Of a DNA stretch of 64,000 bases, positions 40,722-48,246 are shown piece after piece. The position numbers were made by a program, and so were the translations under genes. The stretch covers positions 107,000 through 170,999 of the forward strand of contig NZ_QUIV01000004.1 in NCBI RefSeq assembly GCF_003480315.1, in the 5' to 3' direction. Numbering within the stretch: position 1 is the first letter of the stretch; each line of letters begins with the position of its first letter. This DNA is from Clostridium sp. AM33-3 (lineage in GTDB: Bacteria > Bacillota > Clostridia > Lachnospirales > Lachnospiraceae). The notes below the pieces were generated by a model, which saw nothing but the letters and a program-made list of their open reading frames with translations, did not search any database and was not told the origin of the DNA.

Positions 40722-43576
40722 GAAAACTGAAAATAACAGGAGTCTTAAGAGCTGTGTTCCTGGTACTGACTGTGACCGGAATCCTGCTGTTTTTCCTGCT
40801 TACTGCCATGGACAGGAGAAAGCTGCAGCGGACCATCGATGATACCATTGCGTTTGCCAGAGCCAGGATCCAGCGCTATGAGGACTTTAATACCAATGAC
40901 AGGGTAAAAAGCCTGATCCGCCTGCTTGACAAATCCACAGAGCTGAGCCGCGTGATCGCGGCAGAGGGAATTATGGATCAGGAAAAGCTGGACCGGTATG
41001 TGGTGGACCAGCGTCTGAGCGGTGTGCTGATTTTGGATGAAAACATGAGCGTTGTGCTGCAGAATTCCCAGGATGGAGATACCATGCCGGTCTGGGAAAA
41101 TCAGATCAACGGGGCGTATGTGCGTGATATCTTAAAGCATCCGGAGGAGACCTACAGCACACGTCTGAGCAATGAGGGCATACTTTATGATTTCGCTGCC
41201 GTAGCCAGACAGGATGCGCCGGGACTGCTCATCACTTACATAAAGAAAGAAGAAATCAGTCAGGAAAACGGGGATCTGACGATGGATACCCTGTTTGCAG
41301 GCTTTCATTTTCAGATGGACGGAGCTCTTGTAGTCAGTGACGGGACAAAGGTCGTGGCTACAAACGTGGAGAAGCTTTGGGGAAAGCAGGTAAGCGAATG
41401 CAGAGAGCTTTACAGGGAGCAGTACTGGCCGGATTTCGGCAATATCGTCTGTTTGCATTCCGGCAGCCGGGTGTGGTACGGAAGCAGGCAGAAAGCAAGT
41501 GAATACGAGCTTTCTGTATTCATTCCTTCCAGTCAGGCATTTATGGCGCGCAATGTGGTCTGCGGAATCTACGTGCTGCTTGCGGTTTTGCTTTATGTGT
41601 TTTTTGTCCTCTGTAAAAATCATACAGAGAAGGAAAATCTGGAACGAGAACACAAGCGTCTGCAGATCATTGATGCCCTGGGACTGGCATATTCCTCCAT
41701 TTCCCTGGTGGACCTGGAGACAGAGACCGTTGAGGTGTTGAAGGGTACAGAACAGGTAAATGAGCTCATTGCGGAGCCATACCGCAAAGCTTACATGGAA
41801 TTTACGGATATGGCTACAGTTGCAGCGCGACTGGATGGTCATGCTTCGCTGTCCTTTACGGCCCAGACGGAAAAAGGAGCCTGGCTGTTAACCCTGATCG
41901 TTCCTCAAAAACGGGACAGACAGGGGCAGATCACGGCGGTTCTGGTCGCAGTGCGCGATGTGACGGAGGAGCAGGAAAAAGCCAGAGAGCAAGATCAGGT
42001 GCTACGCAGCGCCCTGGCGGCAGCTGAGCATGCGAACCGCGCGAAGACGGTATTCCTGAACAATATGTCCCACGATATCCGCACACCGATGAATGCCATC
42101 ATCGGATTTACGGCATTGGCGGCAGCACACATCAATAACACGGCGCAGGTACAGGATTACTTAAAGAAGATCAGTACCTCTGGAAAGCATCTGTTAAGCC
42201 TTATCAATGATGTACTGGATATGAGCCGAATCGAGAGCGGAAGCGTGAAGATCGAACAGACAGAGGTTCATCTTCCGGATGTTCTCCATGACCTGCGTTC
42301 TATCATCCAGGGCAGTATTCACGCAAAACAGCTGGAGCTTTACATCGATATCCAGGATGTGATCCACGAGGATATCATCACCGACAGGCTGCGTCTGAAT
42401 CAGGTGCTGTTAAATATTGTCGGAAACGCGATCAAATTTACACCGACCGGCGGGATCATCAATATCCGCGTCAGCGAAAAGCCGGGGCCGAAAGCAGAAA
42501 CGGCAACCTATGAGTTTTCCATCCGGGATAACGGAATCGGTATGTCCAAGGAATTCCAGGAGCACATTTTTGATTCCTTCTCAAGGGAACGGACAGCCAC
42601 GGAAAGCGGCATCCAGGGCACCGGTCTCGGTATGGCCATTGCCCGGAATATCGTTCATCTTCTGGGTGGTACGATCACGCTGAAAAGTGCTCCGGGAAAG
42701 GGGTCGGAGTTTACTGTGACACTGGAGTGCAGACTATCCGGAAGGCCGGTGCGCTGTGAACTGCTCCCGGAGCTGAAGGGCGCGCGGGTCCTGGTGGTGG
42801 ATGATGATACAGATACCTGCATGAGCATCAGCAAGATGCTGCGCAGTATTGAGCTAGAGGCAGACTGGACCACGTCCGGCAAGGAAGCCGTCCTGCGTGC
42901 GAAAGAGGCATATGAGCAGTCCCGGGCCTTTAAGGTATATATCATTGACTGGCTGATGCCGGACATGAATGGAATTGAAACGGTACGCCGTATCCGCCGC
43001 GTGATCGGCAACGAGGCTCCGATCATTATCCTGACGGCTTATGACTGGGCAGATATTGAAACCGAAGCGCGAGAGGCCGGAGTAACCGCCTTTGTCAGCA
43101 AACCGCTGTTTTTGTCAGATTTTCGTGCTGTGCTGGCCCCTCAGTCCCGGACAGAAAGAAAACAAGAAAGCGTTCAGAGAAACCGGCGTTTTGCGGGAAA
43201 AAGGGTGCTTCTGGTGGAGGATAACGAGCTGAACTGCGAGATTGCTACCGTTATGCTGGAGGAGCTTGGCCTGACCGTAGATTCCGTAGAAGACGGAGCG
43301 GACGCAGTGATGCGCATGGAACAGGCGGATGCCGGCCGGTATGACCTGATCTTTATGGACATCCAGATGCCGAGGATGGATGGTTATATGGCAACCCGCG
43401 AGATCCGGACCCTGACAGACAGCCGTAAGGCCAACATTCCGATCATAGCCATGACAGCCAACGCGTTTGAGGAAGACAAACAGAAGGCACTTGCGGCCGG
43501 AATGAACAGACATATGTCCAAACCGATCGAAGCCGATAAGATTGAGGCCATGCTGGAGCGTATCTTTCCTGCATAA
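40718..43576 (+). CDS. Hybrid histidine kinase with two receiver domains
   Basis: The 952-residue membrane kinase has a first membrane segment (about 11-30), an extracytoplasmic sensor region (31-278), a second membrane segment (279-299), and a linker with a PAS-like region. The kinase core has NNMSHDIRTPMNA with H452, an N box near NQVLLNIVGNAIKFT, and DNGIGMS and GTGLGMA for ATP binding. Two receivers follow, with D744 (in YIIDWLMPD) and D881 (in FMDIQMPRMDGY). There is no C-terminal Hpt domain, so a separate Hpt, such as 29157-29513, may complete the relay. It is translationally coupled to the binding protein, which likely supplies its ligand. No output regulator gene lies next to it. Confidence 0.93.
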   Translation: MRKLKITGVLRAVFLVLTVTGILLFFLLTAMDRRKLQRTIDDTIAFARARIQRYEDFNTNDRVKSLIRLLDKSTELSRVIAAEGIMDQEKLDRYVVDQRLSGVLILDENMSVVLQNSQDGDTMPVWENQINGAYVRDILKHPEETYSTRLSNEGILYDFAAVARQDAPGLLITYIKKEEISQENGDLTMDTLFAGFHFQMDGALVVSDGTKVVATNVEKLWGKQVSECRELYREQYWPDFGNIVCLHSGSRVWYGSRQKASEYELSVFIPSSQAFMARNVVCGIYVLLAVLLYVFFVLCKNHTEKENLEREHKRLQIIDALGLAYSSISLVDLETETVEVLKGTEQVNELIAEPYRKAYMEFTDMATVAARLDGHASLSFTAQTEKGAWLLTLIVPQKRDRQGQITAVLVAVRDVTEEQEKAREQDQVLRSALAAAEHANRAKTVFLNNMSHDIRTPMNAIIGFTALAAAHINNTAQVQDYLKKISTSGKHLLSLINDVLDMSRIESGSVKIEQTEVHLPDVLHDLRSIIQGSIHAKQLELYIDIQDVIHEDIITDRLRLNQVLLNIVGNAIKFTPTGGIINIRVSEKPGPKAETATYEFSIRDNGIGMSKEFQEHIFDSFSRERTATESGIQGTGLGMAIARNIVHLLGGTITLKSAPGKGSEFTVTLECRLSGRPVRCELLPELKGARVLVVDDDTDTCMSISKMLRSIELEADWTTSGKEAVLRAKEAYEQSRAFKVYIIDWLMPDMNGIETVRRIRRVIGNEAPIIILTAYDWADIETEAREAGVTAFVSKPLFLSDFRAVLAPQSRTERKQESVQRNRRFAGKRVLLVEDNELNCEIATVMLEELGLTVDSVEDGADAVMRMEQADAGRYDLIFMDIQMPRMDGYMATREIRTLTDSRKANIPIIAMTANAFEEDKQKALAAGMNRHMSKPIEADKIEAMLERIFPA

Positions 43577-43612
43577 GCAGGCAGAAATCTTGAGGCCAGT
43601 CATGTTTTTCGG

Positions 43613-43641
43613 TTGAAAGGGTTATGCGGATATGGTATATT
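43613..43641 (+). promoter_or_regulatory. Promoter of the pyr operon
   Basis: TTGAAA (43613-43618) and TATATT (43636-43641), 17-bp spacer. The leader to the pyrF ATG is only about 50 nt, too short for a PyrR-type attenuator. Confidence 0.6.
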
Positions 43642-43695
43642 GAAAGGAAGCAAAAGATTATTGCGCTACGCATACACTTAAGGAGGAAGCCATCC

Positions 43696-44613
43696 ATGAT
43701 TCAAAAACTGATTGAGAAAATTCAGAAGACAAAGGCACCGATCTGTGTAGGATTGGACCCAATGTTAAATTATATCCCGGAGCACATTTTAAAGAAGTCC
43801 TTCGGAGAGTTCGGAGAGACCTTAGAGGGCGCGGCAGATGCCATCTGGAATTTCAACAAGGAGATCGTGGATCACACCTGGGATCTGATTCCGTCCGTGA
43901 AGCCGCAGATCGCCATGTATGAGCAGTTCGGTATCGAGGGACTGAAGGCGTATGACAAGACTGTGAAATACTGCCAGGAGAAGGGACTTGTAGTGATCGG
44001 CGATGCAAAGCGCGGCGATATCGGTTCCACTTCCGCAGCATACGCAACCGCTCATCTGGGTAAGGTAAAAGTTGGAAACAGTATCTGCTCTGCATTTAAT
44101 ACGGATTTCCTGACCGTAAACCCGTATCTGGGAACCGATGGCGTGAAGCCGTTCGTAGATGTCTGCAACGCAGAGGACAAGGGTATTTTCGTGCTGGTCA
44201 AGACCTCAAACCCGTCCAGCGGAGAGTTCCAGGACAGACTGATCGACGGTAAACCGCTTTACGAGCATGTAGCAGCCAAGGTCGTTGAATGGGGCGAGGA
44301 TTCCATGGACGGCGCGTACAGCAATGTAGGCGCAGTGGTTGGCGCAACCTATCCGGAGATGAGCGCGGTATTGAGAAAGCTCATGCCGAAGACTTATTTC
44401 CTGGTACCGGGCTACGGCGCACAGGGAGGCACCGCAAAAGACTTAAAGAACTGCTTCAATGAGGACGGACTCGGCGCAGTCGTAAACTCTTCCCGCGGTA
44501 TCATTGCGGCATACCGCCAGGAGAAGTACGCAAAGTTTGGTGCAGAGCATTTCGCAGAGGCATCCAGACAGGCTGTCATCGACATGGTAGCTGATATCAA
44601 CAGCGTACTGTAA
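43696..44613 (+). CDS. pyrF: Orotidine 5'-phosphate decarboxylase (type 2)
   Basis: PyrF makes UMP from OMP, the last step of pyrimidine synthesis. At 305 residues it belongs to the longer type 2 family. The start of the barrel is PICVGLDPMLNYIPEHI, and the catalytic lysine array is VIGDAKRGDIGST (D103, K105, D108). The phosphate-binding end is FLVPGYGAQGG. ATG 43696 follows AAGGAGG. It is the first gene of pyrF-pyrK-pyrD-pyrE, all in one direction with short gaps. Confidence 0.97.
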   Translation: MIQKLIEKIQKTKAPICVGLDPMLNYIPEHILKKSFGEFGETLEGAADAIWNFNKEIVDHTWDLIPSVKPQIAMYEQFGIEGLKAYDKTVKYCQEKGLVVIGDAKRGDIGSTSAAYATAHLGKVKVGNSICSAFNTDFLTVNPYLGTDGVKPFVDVCNAEDKGIFVLVKTSNPSSGEFQDRLIDGKPLYEHVAAKVVEWGEDSMDGAYSNVGAVVGATYPEMSAVLRKLMPKTYFLVPGYGAQGGTAKDLKNCFNEDGLGAVVNSSRGIIAAYRQEKYAKFGAEHFAEASRQAVIDMVADINSVL

Positions 44614-44649
44614 GGGAGCAGAGAGAACAGAAAAGAGAGAAGAAAGAGT

Positions 44650-45429
44650 ATGGAAACGATTCAGAAGGAAAAGGTAAAGCTTACGGCAAAGGTGGTCAGC
44701 CAGGAAGCTTTGACAGACGATATCTGCAGCATGTGGATCCAGGCAGATGAGATTGCGAAGGCTGCAAAGCCTGGGCAGTTTATTTCTGTATATACGAAGG
44801 ACAAAAGCAAGGTGCTTCCGCGCCCGATCAGTCTTTGCGAGATAGACAAAGAGCAGGGAAGACTGCGCATCGTATACCGTGTGGTGGGTGCAGGAACAAA
44901 AGAGTTTTCCGCATACCAGGCCGGAGATGATATCGAGATCATGGGACCGCTCGGAAACGGCTTCCCGTTAAAGGAAAAGAAAGCTTTCCTTATCGGCGGC
45001 GGTATTGGTATCCCGCCGATGCTGGAACTGGCAAAGAACTTAAACTGTGAGAAACAGATGGTTCTGGGCTACCGTGATGTTTTATTCTTAAACGATGAAT
45101 TTGAGCAGTACGGCAGGGTGTATGCAGCAACCGAGGACGGCAGTGCCGGAACGAAGGGCAACGTCATTGATGCCATCAGGGAAAACGGACTGGATGCCGA
45201 GATCATTTATGCCTGCGGACCAACCCCGATGCTGCGTGCTTTAAAGGCTTATGCGGCAGAGCACGGCATGGAGTGCTGGCTTTCCCTGGAAGAAAAGATG
45301 GCCTGCGGAATCGGCGCGTGTCTGGCCTGTGTCTGCAAGTCCAAAGACATTGACGAGCATTCTCATGTGCACAATAAGCGTATCTGCAAGGATGGCCCTG
45401 TTTTTGCTGCAGAGGAGGTGGAGCTGTAA
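44650..45429 (+). CDS. pyrK: Dihydroorotate dehydrogenase electron transfer subunit
   Basis: PyrK is the FAD and 2Fe-2S subunit that couples PyrD type 1B to NAD+. Residues 10-100 form the FAD-binding beta barrel (RPISLCEID), 110-200 the NAD-binding part with IGGGIGIPPML, and the C-terminus binds the cluster through C219, C224, C227 and C246 (CGIGACLACVCK). The stop and the pyrD start share one base (TAATG), a coupled pair. The ribosome site is weak, AGAGAGAAGAAAG. Confidence 0.96.
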   Translation: METIQKEKVKLTAKVVSQEALTDDICSMWIQADEIAKAAKPGQFISVYTKDKSKVLPRPISLCEIDKEQGRLRIVYRVVGAGTKEFSAYQAGDDIEIMGPLGNGFPLKEKKAFLIGGGIGIPPMLELAKNLNCEKQMVLGYRDVLFLNDEFEQYGRVYAATEDGSAGTKGNVIDAIRENGLDAEIIYACGPTPMLRALKAYAAEHGMECWLSLEEKMACGIGACLACVCKSKDIDEHSHVHNKRICKDGPVFAAEEVEL

Positions 45430-46331
45430 TGAACACAAAAGTGAACCTTGCCGGTGTGGAATTAAAAAATCCGGTCATGACAGCCTCCGGAACCTTCGGA
45501 AGTGGTGCCGAGTACAGTGAGTTTGTAGATTTAAACCGTCTTGGCGCAGTTGTGACCAAGGGTGTGGCCAATGTACCGTGGCCGGGTAATCCGACCCCGC
45601 GTATCGCGGAAGTGTACGGCGGAATGTTAAATGCCATCGGCCTGCAGAACCCTGGCATTGATGTCTTTGCAAAGCGAGATATCCCGTTTTTAAAGCAGTA
45701 TGACACAAAGATCATCGTGAACGTCTGCGGCAAGACAACGGAAGATTATATCGAAGTGGTGGAACGTCTGGCAGATGAGCCGGTGGATCTGTTAGAGATC
45801 AATATCTCTTGTCCGAACGTCAAAGAGGGAGGTATTGCCTTTGGCCAGGATCCGAAAGCGGTTGAGGCCATCACCCGGGAAGTAAAGAAGCACGCAAAGC
45901 AGCCGGTCATCATGAAGCTGAGCCCGAACGTAACGGATATCACTGTCATGGCCAAGGCAGCGGAGGCAGGCGGCGCAGATGTGCTGTCCCTCATCAACAC
46001 TCTGACCGGAATGAAGATAGACATTAACCGCAGGGCCTTCGCCATTGCAAATAAGACCGGAGGTATGTCCGGACCGGCTGTAAAGCCGGTGGCTGTCCGT
46101 ATGGTTTATCAGGTGGCAAATGCTGTGAGCCTTCCGATCATCGGTATGGGCGGCATTGCGACTGCGGAGGATGCGCTGGAGTTCATCATGGCAGGTGCAA
46201 CCGCGGTTTCCGTAGGTACCGCCAACTTCTACAACCCCTATGCGACCGTAGAGATCGCGGAGGGTATTGAAAACTTTATGAAGAAGCAGAAGGTAGAGGA
46301 TATCCGCGAACTGATCGGATGTGTAAAATAA
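45429..46331 (+). CDS. pyrD: Dihydroorotate dehydrogenase, type 1B catalytic subunit
   Basis: PyrD oxidises dihydroorotate to orotate using FMN. The 300-residue barrel begins with VNLAGVELKNPVMTASGTFG and has the catalytic cysteine at C128 in NISCPNVKEGG, which marks the cytosolic class 1 enzymes. FMN-phosphate motifs PIIGMGGIATAEDALEF and GATAVSVGTANF end it. The adjacent pyrK confirms type 1B (NAD-linked, usable without oxygen). Confidence 0.97.
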   Translation: MNTKVNLAGVELKNPVMTASGTFGSGAEYSEFVDLNRLGAVVTKGVANVPWPGNPTPRIAEVYGGMLNAIGLQNPGIDVFAKRDIPFLKQYDTKIIVNVCGKTTEDYIEVVERLADEPVDLLEINISCPNVKEGGIAFGQDPKAVEAITREVKKHAKQPVIMKLSPNVTDITVMAKAAEAGGADVLSLINTLTGMKIDINRRAFAIANKTGGMSGPAVKPVAVRMVYQVANAVSLPIIGMGGIATAEDALEFIMAGATAVSVGTANFYNPYATVEIAEGIENFMKKQKVEDIRELIGCVK

Positions 46332-46378
46332 ATGTGGGAACGGTTCTGCCGTAAGTGACAGACCTGGAAGGAGAAATC

Positions 46379-47056
46379 ATGGAAGATTACAAGAAAGAAT
46401 TTATTGAATTTATGATTGACTGCGAAGTATTGAAATTTGGTGATTTTGTAACCAAATCCGGTCGTAAGACCCCGTTCTTCGTAAACACCGGCTTCTACCG
46501 CACCGGCGCGCAGCTGCGCCGCCTCGGTCAGTATTATGCGCGTGCCATCAAAGAGACCTTCGGCACCGATTTCAACGTTCTGTTCGGACCGGCTTACAAG
46601 GGCATTCCGTTAACCGTTGCAGCAACCATGTCCATCAGCGAGCTGTACGACGCAGATATCCGTTACTGCTCTAACCGTAAGGAAGTAAAAGATCACGGAG
46701 ACAAGGGCATCCTGCTGGGCAGCCCGATCAAGGATGGAGATAAAGTAGTCATCATCGAGGATGTAACCACAGCCGGCACCTCTATCGAGGAGACCCTGCC
46801 GATCATCAAAGCGCAGGGCGATGTAAACGTGCTTGGTCTGGTTGTTTCCGTAGACCGTATGGAGCGCGGAAAGGGAACCAAATCCGCACTGAAGGAAATT
46901 GAGGAGAAATACGGATTCCATACCACAGCCATCGTAACCATGGCAGATGTCGTAGAGCATCTTTACAACAAACCTTACAAAGGAAAAGTCATCATCGATG
47001 ATACCTTAAAGGCAGCCATTGACGCATACTATGAGCAGTATGGCGCAGAGGAGTAA
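46379..47056 (+). CDS. pyrE: Orotate phosphoribosyltransferase
   Basis: PyrE joins orotate and PRPP to give OMP. The 225-residue protein has the PRPP-binding motif VVIIEDVTTAGTS (123-135) and GPAYKGIPL (70-78). I choose ATG 46379 because GGAAGGAG lies before it; an in-frame ATG at 46355 is possible. It closes the pyr operon, which lacks pyrB, pyrC and the carbamoyl phosphate synthetase genes here. Confidence 0.96.
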   Translation: MEDYKKEFIEFMIDCEVLKFGDFVTKSGRKTPFFVNTGFYRTGAQLRRLGQYYARAIKETFGTDFNVLFGPAYKGIPLTVAATMSISELYDADIRYCSNRKEVKDHGDKGILLGSPIKDGDKVVIIEDVTTAGTSIEETLPIIKAQGDVNVLGLVVSVDRMERGKGTKSALKEIEEKYGFHTTAIVTMADVVEHLYNKPYKGKVIIDDTLKAAIDAYYEQYGAEE

Positions 47057-47103
47057 TCAGCAGGTTTTGCAGTGCTGTATCACAGCAGAGTAAGGAGAGC
47101 TTT

Positions 47104-47253
47104 ATGGAAAAAGTTTATAAGACCATGCAGCGCACCGGCGCGTGCAGCATCGCAGTTGGTGTCATCATTCTGGTGACCGGTGTGACCGTGGGGATTATGT
47201 CCATTGTCTGCGGCGGACTGCTGTTAAAGCGCAAGGGTGAGATTACATTTTAG
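47104..47253 (+). CDS. Small membrane protein, 49 residues
   Basis: A short frame starts at ATG behind a strong AAGGAGA (47091-47097) and ends at TAG 47251-47253. The product starts MEKVYKTMQRTG, has one or two hydrophobic stretches (about residues 14-41: IAVGVIILVTGVTVGIM and SIVCGGLLL) and ends LKRKGEITF. No function is known. It lies 47 bp after pyrE and may be at the end of that transcript. The ribosome site and clean membrane topology support it as a real gene. Confidence 0.7.
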   Translation: MEKVYKTMQRTGACSIAVGVIILVTGVTVGIMSIVCGGLLLKRKGEITF

Positions 47254-47267
47254 ACTGAAAAAGCGAA

Positions 47268-47292
47268 AGAGTGCCTGCACTGCGGGCACTCT
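47268..47292 (+). other. Hairpin after the small membrane protein gene
   Basis: AGAGTGCC (47268-47275) pairs with GGCACTCT (47285-47292), 9-nt loop, no T run. It may protect or end the pyr transcript in a Rho-dependent way. The rest of 47293-47441 shows only weak inverted repeats. Confidence 0.4.
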
Positions 47293-47441
47293 GAGCAAAC
47301 GGATTACGAAAAGATACAGGGGGCGGCAGTTTCTGCAACAATTTCGGGCGGAGACTGCCTCTTTGCTTGCAACAGAGTTGTTGCGGGCCGGATTTGATCT
47401 TAATTAGCATCTTAGAGGAAAAAGGAGTTTTGTCGGAAAAT

Positions 47442-47906
47442 ATGATCAGAAATACGACCAGGAATCAGAAGCTGGGATGGGTGCTTTTTATTGCTTATCT
47501 GACCTTGCTGGTTTATTTTATGTTTTTTGCGGAATCCTTTGGACGCAATCCGGATCTGCGGGAGTACTCGTACAATCTGGAACTGTTCAAAGAAATACGG
47601 CGTTTTTATAAATATCGAAAACAACTGGGAATGGAAGCATTCCTTTTAAATATTGTTGGTAATGTTGTCGGCTTCATGCCGTGCGGGTTCTTTCTGCCGA
47701 TCATCAGCCGCAGGAGTAAAAAGTTTTATAACACCTTTTTGTTCAGCTTCTGCCTGAGCCTGTGCATTGAGACGACCCAGCTGGTCTTCCGGGTGGGAAG
47801 CTTTGATGTGGATGACCTGTTTTTGAATACATTGGGCGGCGTGTTGGGATTTTGCACCCACCGGATGGTACAGAAAGTTCGGATCAGAAGGAGAAAACGC
47901 AAATGA
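47442..47906 (+). CDS. VanZ-family membrane protein
   Basis: The protein has about 154 residues and four hydrophobic segments. NIVGNVVGFMPCGFFLPI, FLFSFCLSLCIETTQL and SFDVDDLFLNTLGGVLGF match the VanZ-like family (the ETTQ and DVDDLxxNTLG motifs). VanZ itself gives low-level teicoplanin resistance in enterococci; most chromosomal members have unknown roles in the envelope. The start is uncertain: AAAGGAG (47421-47427) lies 14 bp before ATG 47442 but only 2 bp before an in-frame TTG at 47430. It overlaps the next gene by 4 bp (ATGA). Confidence 0.85.
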   Translation: MIRNTTRNQKLGWVLFIAYLTLLVYFMFFAESFGRNPDLREYSYNLELFKEIRRFYKYRKQLGMEAFLLNIVGNVVGFMPCGFFLPIISRRSKKFYNTFLFSFCLSLCIETTQLVFRVGSFDVDDLFLNTLGGVLGFCTHRMVQKVRIRRRKRK

Positions 47907-48232
47907 AAAATAAGAAAAAACGCATATCCTATATTCGTAAGCCGATGCCGAAGCAGAGCTTTTTCTGCCTGGGATTTGCTGCAGTAGGGCTTGTATGTTT
48001 TGGCTTCAGTCTGAGAAACAGTATTGTGAACCAGGGAAACGGCGGACCGGATGTGGCAGCCTGGGCTCTGACCAGCCTGCTTTTTTCTGTGGAGTCCGTG
48101 ATCTGTGGTGTGAAAACGCTGAAAATGAAGGAAGTCAATTACATTCTTGCGCGTGCAGGGACGATCGTGAGCGGGATTTTACTGTTCTGCTGGCTGGGCA
48201 TGCTGGTGATCGGAGTGCTGAGTGTGTTTTAA
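47903..48232 (+). CDS. Small membrane protein, unknown function (possible DUF6142 type)
   Basis: The 109-residue product has a basic, lysine/arginine-rich N-terminus (MKNKKKRISYIRKPMPKQ) and three hydrophobic segments, the first at about 20-38. It resembles small Lachnospiraceae membrane proteins grouped as DUF6142, but I am not certain of the family. It starts inside the stop of the VanZ-like gene (ATGA overlap) and is followed after 14 bp by an aminopeptidase gene, so the three may be one unit. Confidence 0.75.
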   Translation: MKNKKKRISYIRKPMPKQSFFCLGFAAVGLVCFGFSLRNSIVNQGNGGPDVAAWALTSLLFSVESVICGVKTLKMKEVNYILARAGTIVSGILLFCWLGMLVIGVLSVF

Positions 48233-48246
48233 AGAGGTGATAACAT

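Noticed and set aside
43642..43695. PyrR-type attenuator before pyrF
   Set aside because: The leader from the predicted promoter is about 50 nt and holds no terminator or antiterminator.
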